A stretch of 64,000 bases of DNA from Homarus americanus. Taxonomy: Eukaryota > Arthropoda > Malacostraca > Decapoda > Nephropidae. The notes under the pieces were generated by a model. The model did no database searches. It was not told the DNA's origin and worked only from the letters and a program-made list of their open reading frames with translations. How positions within the stretch are numbered: the first letter of the stretch is position 1; each line of letters starts with the position of its first letter. The stretch is from positions 460,001-524,000 of the forward strand of contig NW_024753943.1 in NCBI RefSeq assembly GCF_018991925.1, given 5' to 3'. Shown here in pieces: positions 32,396 through 43,992 of the stretch. Made by a program: the position numbers and the translations under genes.

Positions 32396-32926
32396 AATGG
32401 AGTGTCAGTGAATTTCAAGGTGAGATAAAAAGAACCTTGGGAGCCTCTTACCTGCCTCTTCTCTTCACCTATCCAGTCAGTCGGCTATCCTCCCTATCCA
32501 ATCCTTACATACGATTTATTTGCTCTTCCAATCTATCGCCCTTCCTCCTCCCCAAACCACATCCATTCTTTTATTCTCCTTTCCTTCCCTCTCTTCTTCG
32601 TTTCACACATTTTACTCCAATTGAAACCATTTTCCCCACCCATTCAATTCAATCTTTTCCTCCCGTGTCCTCCCCATGTCCTCTTCCTCCTTCCTCCTCT
32701 TCCCATCCTCTCCTGTCTCCCTCCCATCATCTTCCCCCCTCCCTCTCCTCTGTCCTCCCCTCCCCTCTCCTGTCCTCCCCCTCCTCTACCACCTCCCCTC
32801 TCCCTGTCCTCCCCCCTCCTCTACCACCCCTCCCACCCCCGGCACTAACAAGCACAACACCATCCTACACTATAAAAGAGTAGTACCTGATAGTGACCCA
32901 TACCCCGAAGACACACACACACACAC
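32396..32926. other. pyrimidine-rich spacer
   Basis: Mostly C and T, densest at 32640-32840, where TCCTCCCCTCCCC-like blocks repeat, then a short CA run at 32911-32926. The 192-codon Pro/Ser/Leu frame is compositional. Confidence 0.75.
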
Positions 32927-32964
32927 CCGTAATGAACACCAGGTGAACGACAGGTAAAGAAATC

Positions 32965-33190
32965 TGCGTGGAGTAAAAATGTGTGTGGAGTAATGTGTAG
33001 GGGTGATGTGTGGAGTAAAGAAATGTGTGTGGAGTAATGTGTAGGGGTGATGTGTGGAGTAAAGAAATGTGTGTGGAGTGATGTGTAGGGGTGATGTGTG
33101 GAGTAAAGAAATGTGTGTGGAGTGATGTGTTGTGTGGATATAAATATGGAGTAAAATGTGTGTAAGAGTGATGTGTGGAGTTAAAAATAT
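32965..33190. repeat. 44-bp minisatellite, 4-5 units
   Basis: Unit contains GTGTGTGGAGTAATGTGTAG and GGGTGATGTGTGGAGTAAAG. The last unit is shortened and diverged. Short degenerate GGAGTA-containing copies continue to about 33260. Confidence 0.93.
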
Positions 33191-33301
33191 GTATGGAGTA
33201 GATATATACATGGAATACAAATACATATAGAGAAAAATACATGTAAAGTAAATATATACGTAGAGTAATGACTAAGAGACAAACAAGATGTGTTCATGTT
33301 C

Positions 33302-33302
<1 letters not shown>

Positions 33303-33337
<35 letters not shown>
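33303..33337. repeat. (GT)n microsatellite
   Basis: About 17 GT units. Confidence 0.97.
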
Positions 33338-33338
<1 letters not shown>

Positions 33339-34179
33339 CGGGAACTCTATAAGGTAAATGGTGTAGGAACTTAGCTCTTAACTGCCTGTTTCCTAAAGCC
33401 CCAGTAAGCTATAGGACTGATTTAGTACGACCTCTAAACACTTAATTTACGTAGTTCGGATATATATATTTTTTTGACATACATGATATATATTTCTGTG
33501 ATAATTTGAATAATATCTTTCGAGTTTTTCATATTTTTTGTTATTTCATCTTATTTTTTTTACATTTATTTTTACTTCTATTTACAAGTATTCATCAAAT
33601 TTACATTTCTCTTCATTTCTCTTGTCTTTTATCTCTCTCTTATAAGCTGTGGTAATAGAATAAACATAGAATTGTAGTTTACCTTTCACTTCTAATACTG
33701 ACCCGTACTTTATTTTCTCCCTTATGAAAAAAAAAAATTTGGACAGCATTCAACAGTTTCCTATTCAATTTTTTTTAATACTTCCTAGAGGACTTTTCTA
33801 TCTTAATCTATCATATATATATTTTTTTCTTCTAAATCCACAAATTCTATAAATATATTCCTCCCCTTGCAGGTATATTTTTTTCCCACCTATGTTCTTT
33901 ATTGTAAGTATTTAATCCACAAATCCTTTCTTCTTTAAATTCGTGTTTCCATTTTCCTCTTCCCCCTAATACACCTTCTTTTTTTTTTTAATGTTCTTTT
34001 CATACAATTTCTTTCAATAAGACCATCAAACTCTTTCTTTGGTACACGTAACATGTTTATTTTTATATTATTTTTTTTTTTAGATTTACTTCTATAATAT
34101 TCTTAAGTCTTTTTTGTTTATCATTTCTTTCATACAGGAAAATATTACAGGCTCTTGTGTGTTAACCTTCACTGTGACA
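33338..34179. other. T-rich AT-rich sequence
   Basis: Strongly T-biased with many T-runs of 7-11 bases. No gene or tandem repeat recognised. Confidence 0.55.
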
Positions 34180-34180
34180 C

Positions 34181-34256
<76 letters not shown>
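34180..34256. repeat. compound (CATA)n-(CA)n-(CATA)n microsatellite
   Basis: ACATACATACAT, then CA units, then CATA units. Confidence 0.97.
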
Positions 34257-35058
34257 TAGCCTGTATTCTCCCGCCAGTCTTCTATCCTTGCTCCTCCTGT
34301 CAGTCTTAACACTTCAATAGGTGATTCCATCTACTCCAGCAAGTGCCTTAACATTCTTGAGTTTGTTTATGGATATTCTTACCTCTTCCTCTTCTTTTTC
34401 CTCTTTCTCATACTCCTATTCCTCTTTTTCATCTTGCTGCTCCTCTTCCTTCTCCTCTTTCTCATCTTCTTCCTCTCTCTTTTCATCTTCCTCCTTCGTT
34501 TCCTTCTTCCTCATCTTCTTTCTCTTTCTCATCCTCCTCCGTCTCTCCCTCATCTTCCTCTCCTTCCTCCTTCGTCTCCTCCTTTCATATTCCCGCCTCT
34601 TTATCAAGTGTTACATTGACCAAGTGTTCACAATATTCTCCCCATCTTCTTTCCTTCTATTTACCTCTTTCCTTTTGTCTATTATATATCACTTCCTTTA
34701 TTCTTAATTTTATCTCTATTCTCTTTGTTTTCTCTTCCCTTAGTTTTTTAATAGATCTTTATTTTCTTTTAAAAACATCGTCACAACCTATTTACAATTT
34801 TCTTTCATTATTCTTCGTTTTCTTCTCTGTTTTCAATGTTGGTTGTTCTCATATGACCGATTCTTCTCTCTACTCGTTGTTCCCTGTTCTTGTTCTCCTG
34901 TACCCACCTCAGACTGTGCTGTGTTCTCTGTTAATGTTCTTCTTTAACCTCTCGCCCTTCACCTTTATTTACCTGCGCACACCTTTGTCTCATGACGATC
35001 TTTACACGTTTCAGTTAACATCCTCTTTCTTCAGATCATTGGCTTTTAGAACTTTTCT
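34257..35058. other. T-rich and TTCCTC-rich sequence
   Basis: 34381-34600 is a pyrimidine tract of TCTTCC triplet-like repeats; 34600-35058 is T-rich unique DNA. A 187-codon frame at 34616-35179 is Phe/Leu/Ser-rich and spans a later TTG repeat; judged compositional. Confidence 0.6.
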
Positions 35059-35150
35059 TGCTGTTGTTGTTGTTGTTGTTGCTATTTTTTTTCTTGTTCG
35101 TGATGTTGTTGTTATTGTTGTTGTTATTCTTGTTCTTACTGTTCTTTGTC
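35059..35150. repeat. (TTG)n-like tract
   Basis: TTGTTGTTG units with interruptions. Confidence 0.9.
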
Positions 35151-35307
35151 TTCCTTTCTTGTATATCTTTCAGCCTTAGCCTCCAGCCATCACTAATCTC
35201 TCTTCTGACCAGTTTAGGTAACATCATGTGTGTCGTTCACTCTAGTTTATTAACAATAATTAAGTTACGTTCTTAATTCTTCTCTCCACCAACACAGTCT
35301 AACAATG

Positions 35308-35793
<486 letters not shown>

Positions 35794-36906
35794 GTGAAGG
35801 AGTTCTCCCTGGAACTAGTCAACGGTATCTACTCCATCATCAACAACACTTCTCTCGGACAATCAGAATATCCTGCTGGCTGGAATACATCTCGTGTTTC
35901 TCCATTACCCAAGTCCACAATCATAATACATCACACCGTCACCACGATACCCAGTCTAATCTGTGACGGCAGTGTGGCGAAATGAAACCTCCACCACTCA
36001 CAGGATTGTCAGAGCGGCGTAAGACCTCTGTGGGTCATCTTCACAGACTACACCGAAGCAACATAATTATCAAGAGAGTCAAGGGCCCTTAAGATGAGGA
36101 AGACTCTCATTTTGTGGTTAGCAGACTTCTTGAGTGACGGAGATAAGCAGTGAGTTTCATCGAGGTCACCTCTCTCATGCAATCACTCACCTGATGCAGT
36201 TCCTGAAAGGCAAAAGGATGGCAAGTCTCTGCTTCCTCGTCTATTGATGTCCTGAAGGATACTCCTGCTCTTTGGAAATGTGTTGACGACTCCACCGTTG
36301 GCATCAGTGTGAACAATTCGGCTCATGGTAAAAGGTGTCTGCCATCACACGCTAAACAGTCGCGCCAACTGGACCGCCACAAACCACATCAAGACCATGG
36401 TGACGTACACTAACTTCTCCTCCTACCATGTTCCCATTCCCTCTGTCTTACTGGGCTCCAACACCCCCTCCCATGTGAAATCCGTCTAGGTCTTCCGTCT
36501 AACTCTTCGCTAGTACTGTCATCAAAATTTCCAATATAATTTCCGTGTACTTCGTCGACTCAAGTCTTTTGGCCTTTTTTCCATCTGAATCCAAGAACAT
36601 TTACGCTACCTTCATCCATGACAACATAACTAAACCTCACCTGTCTAGACTTCTTCCTGAACTGCTACACAACAAAGAGCGCAGAAGAAAAAAACTGATA
36701 TATTTCTCCACAGCTTTACATCTCCTATCAAGATTTACCGATAAAAAAAATGGTCTTCTCAACCAACTCCAAATACAATTTAGGGACCAAGCTAGCTACT
36801 GCACCTTCTGCCACCTGAGGTTCCTCGCCCTCGCATTATACCCACACGACCCCACACACACCACTATAAGATCAGCCCCATTCTAACCATTGTGAAAATC
36901 ATCTAA
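35794..36906 (+). pseudogene. LINE-A: heavily decayed non-LTR reverse transcriptase remnant
   Basis: Pieces of a LINE RT appear in order on the plus strand in changing frames. Near 35800-35915, IINNTSLGQSEYPAGW followed by SRVSPLPK matches the N-x-SL-x-x-G-x-x-P-x-x-W...V-x-P-x-x-K motif at the start of the RT domain of jockey/CR1-like LINEs. ADFLSDG (36121-36141) matches the W-x-x-x-FLS-x-R region. CVDDSTVG (36279-36302) matches the catalytic YVDD box with Tyr replaced by Cys. Near 36540-36640, VLRRLKSFG and IYATFI match the thumb. At 36859-36906, HHYKISPILTIVKII and a stop match the end of the ORF. Motif frames differ and stops are frequent, so many indels have accumulated. The endonuclease and everything 5' are absent. 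An AATAAA at 37011-37016 could be its old polyadenylation signal. Confidence 0.75.
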
Positions 36907-37189
36907 AAGTCATCAACAACTAGTACTTTCAATCTATTTTTCTTCAAATTTGTTTCATCAACCTTCTTATATTTTACTATGATATACATGTAAGTGTTTT
37001 CCATTTCGTCAATAAACCGCTCACATTTATTTTACATACACACATATAAACACGTACACAAACACAATCATACAAGAAGTAAGCACAGAAACAAACACAA
37101 ACAGTAATCTTCTATTCCCCTTACCTACACACGGATCACATACAAACACACACACACACAGCCATACAAGCACAGTTCGCCTTCCCTCC

Positions 37190-37192
<3 letters not shown>
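36907..37192. other. LINE-A 3' flank and impure CA-rich DNA
   Basis: AT-rich to 37020 (possible LINE 3' UTR with AATAAA at 37011), then A/C-rich degenerate CACA-type DNA. Confidence 0.5.

Positions 37193-37243
<51 letters not shown>
37193..37243. repeat. (AG)n microsatellite
   Basis: About 25 AG units. Confidence 0.98.
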
Positions 37244-37246
<3 letters not shown>

Positions 37247-37327
37247 TCCACACCATAGCAGCACACGCGGGGATAATAACAGTGAAGGTTATTAAGACAG
37301 AGAGCGCCAGGAGGGAAATGGGGACCG

Positions 37328-37709
37328 ACTACCCCCTCCCTTCCTCCATCACCCCATTCCTCCATCTCCCCCCTTCCTCCATCTCCTCCTCCTCCATCAC
37401 CCCCTTCCTCCACCACCCCCCTCCTCCACCACTCCCTTCCTCCATCCACTCCAACAATAACCACAGTACACACCTGCCTACCCAAAACATGGCTGCATCA
37501 CACCTGTCAAGTCCATCACTATCCACTCCACAACTGGCTCGTCTCCACACATGCACTTTCCAACACTGGTTCCCTGTCCCTAACCCAACATTGGCCAAAC
37601 TTCTTCCTGGCCATCTATTTTAACATTGGCCATATTGGTTGCTGGCCATCTCTAATCCCATTCATTCTGGCCAACACTACAATTCCCTCCCATTTACTTA
37701 GCGCGCACT

Positions 37710-37745
<36 letters not shown>

Positions 37746-37890
37746 ACACTGTTCCACATCCCCATCCCTCTACACCAGGCGCCACACAAACTCTACCCCC
37801 CCCACCAACCACCACACACCCCGTTACACAAACACCGCCCTCCCATTACACAAACCACCCCCCATTACACAAACCACCCCCCATTTTTAT
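37328..37890. other. CTCC-rich, TGGCCA-rich and CA-rich low-complexity DNA
   Basis: 37330-37450 repeats CTTCCTCCATC and CACCCCC; 37570-37680 has four ATTGGCCA/CTGGCCA-type words; 37710-37742 is (AC)n; 37800-37890 repeats CCCCATTACACAAACCAC about four times. Confidence 0.8.
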
Positions 37891-38055
37891 TATTTGTGGA
37901 GGTCTGTACGTGTAAGCTTTTATTGTTTAATCTGTGTTATGAGCCGTCGATCGCCCGCTACGTGAGAGAGTCCGGCATTTTAATATCATGGCCGGACCAA
38001 TAGCGGGTATAAGCGCCACTCCGGAGCTTCAAAGCCAACCCGTAAAATTCACAGT
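37891..38055. other. unique sequence
   Basis: Balanced composition, including GTCGATCGCCCGCTACG at 37946. No gene recognised. Confidence 0.4.
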
Positions 38056-38805
38056 GTGAGAGGCAGAGAGGTGGAGGGATGGTGGGGGGTGTGGGGTGTG
38101 GAGGGATGAGTGGGGAGTGTGGATGGATGGGTAGTGGGGGGTGTGGAAGGAAGTGGTAGTGAGGGTGTGGATGGATGTGGTGAGGTAATGGAGGGATAAT
38201 TGGTGAGGAATGTGGAGAGGATGGTGAAATGAGAATGTGAGTGGAGGTGTGGTGGAGGATGGTGGGGTGTGGGGGTGTGGAGGGATGGTGGGGGGGGGTG
38301 TGGAGGGGATGTGGTGGTGGGGGTGTGGGGGTGTGGGGAGAGGGATGGTGGGGGGTGTGGATGCGGATGGGTGGTGGGGTGTGGAGGGATGGTGGTGGGG
38401 GTGTGGTGGAGGGTGTGGTGGAGGGGATAAGGGTGGGGTGTGGGGTGTGGAGGGATGGTGGGGGATGTGGAGGATGGTGGTGGGGGGGGATCTTGGAGGG
38501 GATGGTGGGGGGTGTGGAGGGACGGTGGGGGTGTGGAGGGATGGTGGGTGGGGTGTGGAGGGATGGTGGGTGGGGTGTGGAGGGGATGGTGGTGGTGTGG
38601 AGGGATGGTGGGGGGTGGAGGGATGGTGGGGCGTGGAGGGATGGTGGGTGGGGTGTGGAGGGATGGTGGAGGGGTGTGGGGAGGAATGGACAACAGGGTG
38701 GGAGGGTGGAGGACAGGGGTGTGGTGGGAGAGGAGGATTAAGAGGTGGGGACAGGGTGGTGGAGAGAGGAAGGGGTGGGGGGGTGGGGGTGGGAAGGAAG
38801 GAGGG
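38056..38805. repeat. G-rich ~22-bp minisatellite, 0.75 kb
   Basis: Unit GTGTGGAGGGATGGTGGGTG plus GG, with many length variants. The G-rich strand is the plus strand, with frequent GGG and GGGG runs. The Pro/His/Ser frames on the minus strand (up to 264 codons) and Gly/Trp/Val frames on the plus strand are artefacts. Confidence 0.95.
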
Positions 38806-38934
38806 GGATGGATTTAACACCAATATTGAAATTATATATAGATTACCATATACACATACAACCTACAGTGTCAGTATAATTAATGGTCCCAGTTTACATT
38901 GGCCTTTAGGTATAACGATCATCATAAGCAATAC

Positions 38935-39280
38935 ACACATACAACATACTCTACATACAACATACTCTACATACAACACATGATACACCCCACATTGCAC
39001 TACATAAGACCTTTACAACACAACATACACATAATACAACACAACATACACATAATACAACACAACATACACGGTACACAACACAACATACACGGTACAC
39101 AACACAACATACACGGTACACAACACAACATACACGGTATACAACACAACACACACGGTATACAACACAACATACGCGGTACACAACACAACATACACGG
39201 TATACAACACAACATACGCGGTACACAACACAACATACACGGTACACAACACAACATACACGGTATACAACACAACACAG
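38935..39280. repeat. 21-bp minisatellite (ACACGGTACACAACACAACAT)
   Basis: About 12 units of ACACGGTACACAACACAAC plus AT between 39055 and 39275, preceded by shorter ACATAATACAACACAAC and ACATACTCTACATACA versions. A Cys/Val/Tyr frame on the minus strand is an artefact. Confidence 0.95.
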
Positions 39281-39366
39281 TCATACTCAGCACAAAAACG
39301 ACAGGAGGCGATAACGTCATACAAAGAAAGGTTAACACACACACACACACACACGTACGTATGTAC

Positions 39367-39705
39367 GTTAAGGGCCGTCCCACCAACAACAGATGCAGTT
39401 AAGGACCGCCACACCAACGGCAGCAACAGTTAAGGGCCACCCCACCAACAACAGATGTAGTTAAGGACCGCCACACCAACGGCAGCAACAGTTAAGGGCC
39501 ACCCCACCAACAACAGATGTAGTTAAGGACCGCCACACCAACGGCAGCAACAGTTAAAGGCCACCCCACCAACAACAGATGTAGTTAAGGACCGCCACAC
39601 CAACGGCAGCAACAGTTAAGGGCCACCCCACCAACAACAGATGTAGTTAAGGGCCGCCACACCAACGGCAGCAACAGTTAAAGGCCACCCCACCAACAAC
39701 AGGAG
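39367..39705. repeat. 62-bp higher-order dimer of a 31-bp unit, about 5.5 copies
   Basis: Each 62-bp repeat is two related 31-mers: GTTAAGGGCCACCCCACCAA-type and GTTAAGGACCGCCACACCAA-type. Copies differ at only a few positions. The alternation is maintained throughout, so the dimer, not the monomer, is the unit now amplified. Confidence 0.96.
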
Positions 39706-39837
39706 CAGAGGTTAAGGCGGTTAAGGCCCAGCAACAGGAAGTGTGTGGGGGCATCCTTCTGGGTTGCTCTGAGCTAACACTAATGCTACAACTTGTGAGA
39801 TAAAACCAAATTAGATCTTTGGGCGGTTCAGAAGCAA

Positions 39838-40050
39838 GAGGCTGGGGGGATGGGGGGAAGAGGGAGAAGGTGGCGGAGGAGGAGAAGGGGAGGAGGGGAA
39901 GGGGGGAGGACGGGAGGGGGGGAGGAGGAGGTAGGGGAGAAGATGGAAGAAAGAGTGTGGAGTAGGTGGGTGAAAGGAGGTGGAAGAAAGAGGGAAAGAT
40001 GGGAGAGAAGGAGGAGAGCAGGAGATGGTGGGGGAGAGGACCGGGTAGGT
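39838..40050. repeat. G-rich purine tract
   Basis: GGAGGAGG and GGGGGAGG runs on the plus strand. Confidence 0.92.
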
Positions 40051-40384
40051 TGAGCTTCGAAGATCAAGGTGTGTGTGTGTGGCCAAAAGACCTTGGGATG
40101 GCCACACGGACAGTAAGAGTGGCAGGTGCTTGATGGCCACAAAGGCAGAAGGAGTTGGTGGAGGTTGTTGCGTGCTTGATGGCCACAAGAGCTGAAGGTG
40201 GCCACAGCAGTAAGAACTCCGCCAGCGTCCCCGGGTTCCAGTGCTTCTCAATTACCTGTAAGTTTTCGGAGACTGTCGACTCCGATTTTCATTACACCCG
40301 CGAGTTTCTCCCTTTGAACTCTTTCTCCGGGCAGAAGGTGGCAGGGCTCCCAGACCTCAAGGCCCGTACGATCAAGGTTTCTTC
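40051..40384. other. unique sequence with repeated TGGCCACA words
   Basis: GATGGCCACAA-type segments occur at 40097, 40132 and 40178. 40200-40375 is balanced, GC-rich and unique; no frame is convincing. Confidence 0.45.
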
Positions 40385-40500
40385 ACCCCCCACCCCTCCA
40401 CTCCACCCCACCTCACCTCACCCCACCCACCCACCCACCCCACCCCCACCCCGCTCCCCTCTTCTCACCCCTCTCCCCACCTAACCCCTCCCCATCCTTT
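40385..40500. repeat. C-rich CCCACC tract
   Basis: Degenerate CCCCACCC repeats. Confidence 0.9.
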
Positions 40501-40633
40501 CCCTCTCCTATCTTCAATATATCAGGATAGACATTCAGTTCGGCAGGACACACAAAGCTCTACCAATGTCACTTCAGCCTCAATCATTGTGGCGGCGCTT
40601 CAAATGTACGTGTTGGTGACAATCTTAGGTCAC

Positions 40634-40653
40634 TTTTTTTTTTTTTTTTTTTT
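40634..40653. repeat. poly(T) tract
   Basis: About 20 T residues. Confidence 0.95.
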
Positions 40654-40693
40654 AAATTAAACGAACAAACTTTTTTCATAAATTTGGTCAATG

Positions 40694-41191
<498 letters not shown>

Positions 41192-41610
41192 GAGTGGAGA
41201 GGTCTGGGTGAGAGGGCAGGGAGGCCAGGTGGGAGAGTGAAGGATGGGAGGGAGGTGGAGTGAGAGCAAGAGGCCAGGTGAGGAGAGTGAAGAATGGAGG
41301 GGAGGGATGGTGTGAGAAGGCCACAGGGGAGGCCAGGTGGAGAAGGATCAGGAGGGGAGGGATGGGTTAGAAGGCAGGAGGCCAGGTGGGAGAGTGAAGG
41401 ATGGGAGGGGGGAGGATGGGTGAAGGAGGGCAGGGGGCCAGGTGGGAGAGTGAAGGTGTGGGAGGGATTTTGGAAGGCGGTGGAAAAGAGTGGCGCTGTG
41501 GAGGGATGGGTGTGGGGAGGGAGAGGGATGGGTTTGTGTGGGAGGAGGGAGGATGTGGATTTGTGTGCAGGAGGAGAGGATGGTTGTGTGGGGAGGGAGA
41601 GGGGATGGTT
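41192..41610. repeat. G-rich irregular minisatellite (GGCCAGGTGGGAGAGTGAAGG)
   Basis: The block GGCCAGGTGGGAGAGTGAAG recurs about five times at 55-70-bp intervals with GGGAGGGATGG filler; the last 150 bp are GGGAGGATG-rich without the block. Confidence 0.88.
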
Positions 41611-41851
41611 TAGAGGGTTGCGTTCATAATACTACCATGTTGAAGCTGTCAAAACCAGGGAGTACTGTGCAATGAATAAGACTGTCCGTGGATCACCGTT
41701 CGTGTCCGTGGATCATATTGCACCTCGTTTGCCACGTACACAGTCTCAGCTTACCTCCCCCTCCTCCCTTACACTGTTGCCATGCCATCTAGCTCTCATT
41801 CCTACGCCGCCTGACCCCCCAAGAGCTATAATGCACCTGTCCTTTGCCGCC

Positions 41852-41955
41852 TCCTCCCTCTCCGCCTGGTTGCCACGCCTTCTCCCTCTCCGCCTGGTTG
41901 CCACGCCTCCTCCCTCTCCGCCTGGTTGCCACGCCTCCTCCCTCTCCGCCTGGTT
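41852..41955. repeat. 28-bp tandem repeat, about 4 units
   Basis: Unit CTCCCTCTCCGCCTGGTTGC followed by CACGCCTC, with almost no divergence between copies. Confidence 0.95.
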
Positions 41956-42018
41956 GTGGCACTCTGTCCTCACCAGTACCACACATGTATGGGGAACACT
42001 TTAATGCTTTTCTTTATG

Positions 42019-42293
42019 ACCCATGGATGGTGCGTCCACAGGTGGCCAGGTGTGTGGCCCATGACTCGTGGATGGTGCGTCCACAGGTGGCCAGGTGTGT
42101 GGCCCATGACTCGTGGATGGTGCGTCCACAGGTGGCCAGGTGTGTGGCCCATGACTCGTGGTGGTGCGTCCACAGGTGGCCAGGTGTGTGGCCCATGACT
42201 CGTGGATGGTGCGTCCACAGGTGGCCAGGTGTGTGGCCCATGACTCGTGGATGGTGCGTCCACAGGTGGCCAGGTGTGTGTGGCATGACCCAT
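42019..42293. repeat. 45-bp minisatellite, 6 units
   Basis: Unit contains GTGGATGGTGCGTCCACAGG and TGGCCAGGTGTGTGGCCCAT. Nearly perfect apart from one 3-bp deletion (about 42160). Because 45 is a multiple of three, frames on both strands stay open with a 15-residue period. That alone explains the 90-196-codon frames. Confidence 0.96.
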
Positions 42294-42640
42294 GGATGGT
42301 GTGTTCTTCCTCATCGCCTCTTCATTTCATCTTCCTTTCTTCTCTTCTCCTTCCTCTTATATCTTCCTTTTCTGTCTTCTCCCCTCCTCTTCTTACTCTT
42401 CGTCTCCATATCAACGTTGTCCTCCTCTTCATAAGTCGAGCCTAAAGGTGAAAATCGGTCTCAAGTTCAAATCGGTCTTATTACGTTCTGAGTTGTTATG
42501 AATGATAAAAAATTACATTAGTCAGTGGTCTCTATGGAGCGATGACCCCTCCCCACACAGAGCCAAGGACACGTACACAGAACCAAGGACACGTACACAG
42601 GGCCGTCCATCAGTGAGGTGGGTGGGGGAAAGCACCGTCC
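42294..42640. other. spacer with a short 22-bp repeat
   Basis: CT-rich at 42310-42430, unique to 42550, then AGCCAAGGACACGTACACAG repeated about twice (42562-42601). Confidence 0.7.
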
Positions 42641-43135
42641 TGGCCTGTACAACACTACCCACTTACTGCCCTCCTGAACCCATGACAAAACTCCTGCTTC
42701 CCCTCTTTCCCCCTCATGACCTCTCCCCTCTCCAGCCCTCACGACATCCCTTCTCCCTCCTTTTCCATCAGGGCGTCATCCTTACCTCCCTTCCTCCCTC
42801 CCCATCCTCTGTGGTCTCGTGCGACTTCCCATCCTTTCCCTCGTGGCCTCATCCTCCCCTTCCTTACCCTTCCCTGCCTCCTGGTCTCCCTTCACCCTTC
42901 CCCTGCCTCCTACTTCCCTCTCTACCCTTCCTTGCATCCTCCTCCTCTTCCTCCCCCTCTCCTTCCTAACCTTTCGCTTGTCCCCTACTCCCTCCCCTGC
43001 TTCCTCCTTCACCATTCCTCGTCTCCTTCTCCTCCTTGCCCTGCCTCCTCCTCCTCCCCTCCCCCTTCAGTCTTGCCCTGCCCACTTCCTACCTCTCTCT
43101 CGCCCCTCAGCACGCCCTTCATTGTACCAGGCGCG
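42641..43135. repeat. pyrimidine-rich tract
   Basis: CCTTCC, CTCCTCC and CCCTGCCTCCT blocks. Pro/Ser/Leu frames of 77-217 codons are compositional. Confidence 0.88.
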
Positions 43136-43221
43136 GCGTCCTTCACCACCAAGTACCTTCGAGTACCACTTGAACCTCACACTTGGTTAATTCTGGTTTC
43201 TTGCGCTACAAGTGAGCCAAA

Positions 43222-43365
43222 ACTGCGCCGCCACCACCATGCTGCCACCACCATGCTGCCACCACCACCCTGCCACCATCATACCTCTGCCACCACCATC
43301 ATACCGCTACCCGCACACTACCACCAATATCACCACCATTCCCCTACCATCACCACCAAGATCAC
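43222..43365. repeat. CCACCA-rich simple repeat
   Basis: GCCACCACCATGCT blocks and CACCACCAT triplets. Confidence 0.9.
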
Positions 43366-43411
43366 TTAATGGTGTTGCAGGTCACACTTTAATGGATTAA
43401 ATACTGAAGCA

Positions 43412-43412
<1 letters not shown>

Positions 43413-43448
<36 letters not shown>
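43413..43448. repeat. (CA)n microsatellite
   Basis: About 18 CA units. Confidence 0.97.
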
Positions 43449-43451
<3 letters not shown>

Positions 43452-43538
43452 CTCTTATAGCTCATATCATTCGTCTGTCTGTTGGTTTCCTCAAAGGTGT
43501 TTGTCAGAGATAACGCGAACAAAAAAAACAAACCTGAC

Positions 43539-43665
43539 CTAACCTGACCTAACCTAGCCTGACCTAAGCCAACCTAACCTAATGCTAACCTTATCTAATA
43601 TACCCTAAAACTAACCACCTTAACGCTAACCTTACCTGAAGTAACCTAACCGAACCTTCCTTCCC
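43539..43665. repeat. interstitial telomere-like pentamers (CCTAA/CCTGA)
   Basis: CTAACCTGACCTAACCTAGCC-like pentamers degrading to the right. Confidence 0.9.
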
Positions 43666-43696
43666 CTAACGTAATTCTCCTCAGGTAATAACATTA

Positions 43697-43921
43697 GGAT
43701 GGTACATCGACAGGTGAAATAAGCTTGGGGTGGCTAATCTTCAGGTGAAATAAGCTTGGAATGGCTAATCTTCAGGTGAAATAAGCTTGGAGTGGCGAAT
43801 CTTCAGGTGAAATAAGCTTGGAGTAGCTAATCTTCAGGTGAAATAAGCTTGGAGTGGCGAATCTTCAGGTGAAATAAGCTTGGAGTAGCTAATCTTCAGG
43901 TGAAATAAGCCTGGGAGGGCG
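43697..43921. repeat. 31-bp minisatellite, 7 units, partly alternating
   Basis: Unit contains CTTCAGGTGAAATAAGCTT then GGAGTGGCKAAT. Units 3 to 6 alternate between GTGGCGAAT and GTAGCTAAT, a 62-bp dimer. A lone inverted copy lies at 8261-8298. Confidence 0.96.
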
Positions 43922-43960
43922 AATAAATTATTTCCTTCTGGTGGAGATATTTGTGTAACA

Positions 43961-43992
43961 CCACCACCACCACCACCACCACCACCACCACT
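43961..43992. repeat. (CAC)n microsatellite
   Basis: About ten CAC units. Confidence 0.97.

Noticed and set aside
38029..38983. Pro/His/Ser and Gly/Trp/Val frames up to 264 codons resembling proline-rich or glycine-rich proteins
   Set aside because: They are the two strands of the G-rich 22-bp array; no signal peptide, start context or splice support.
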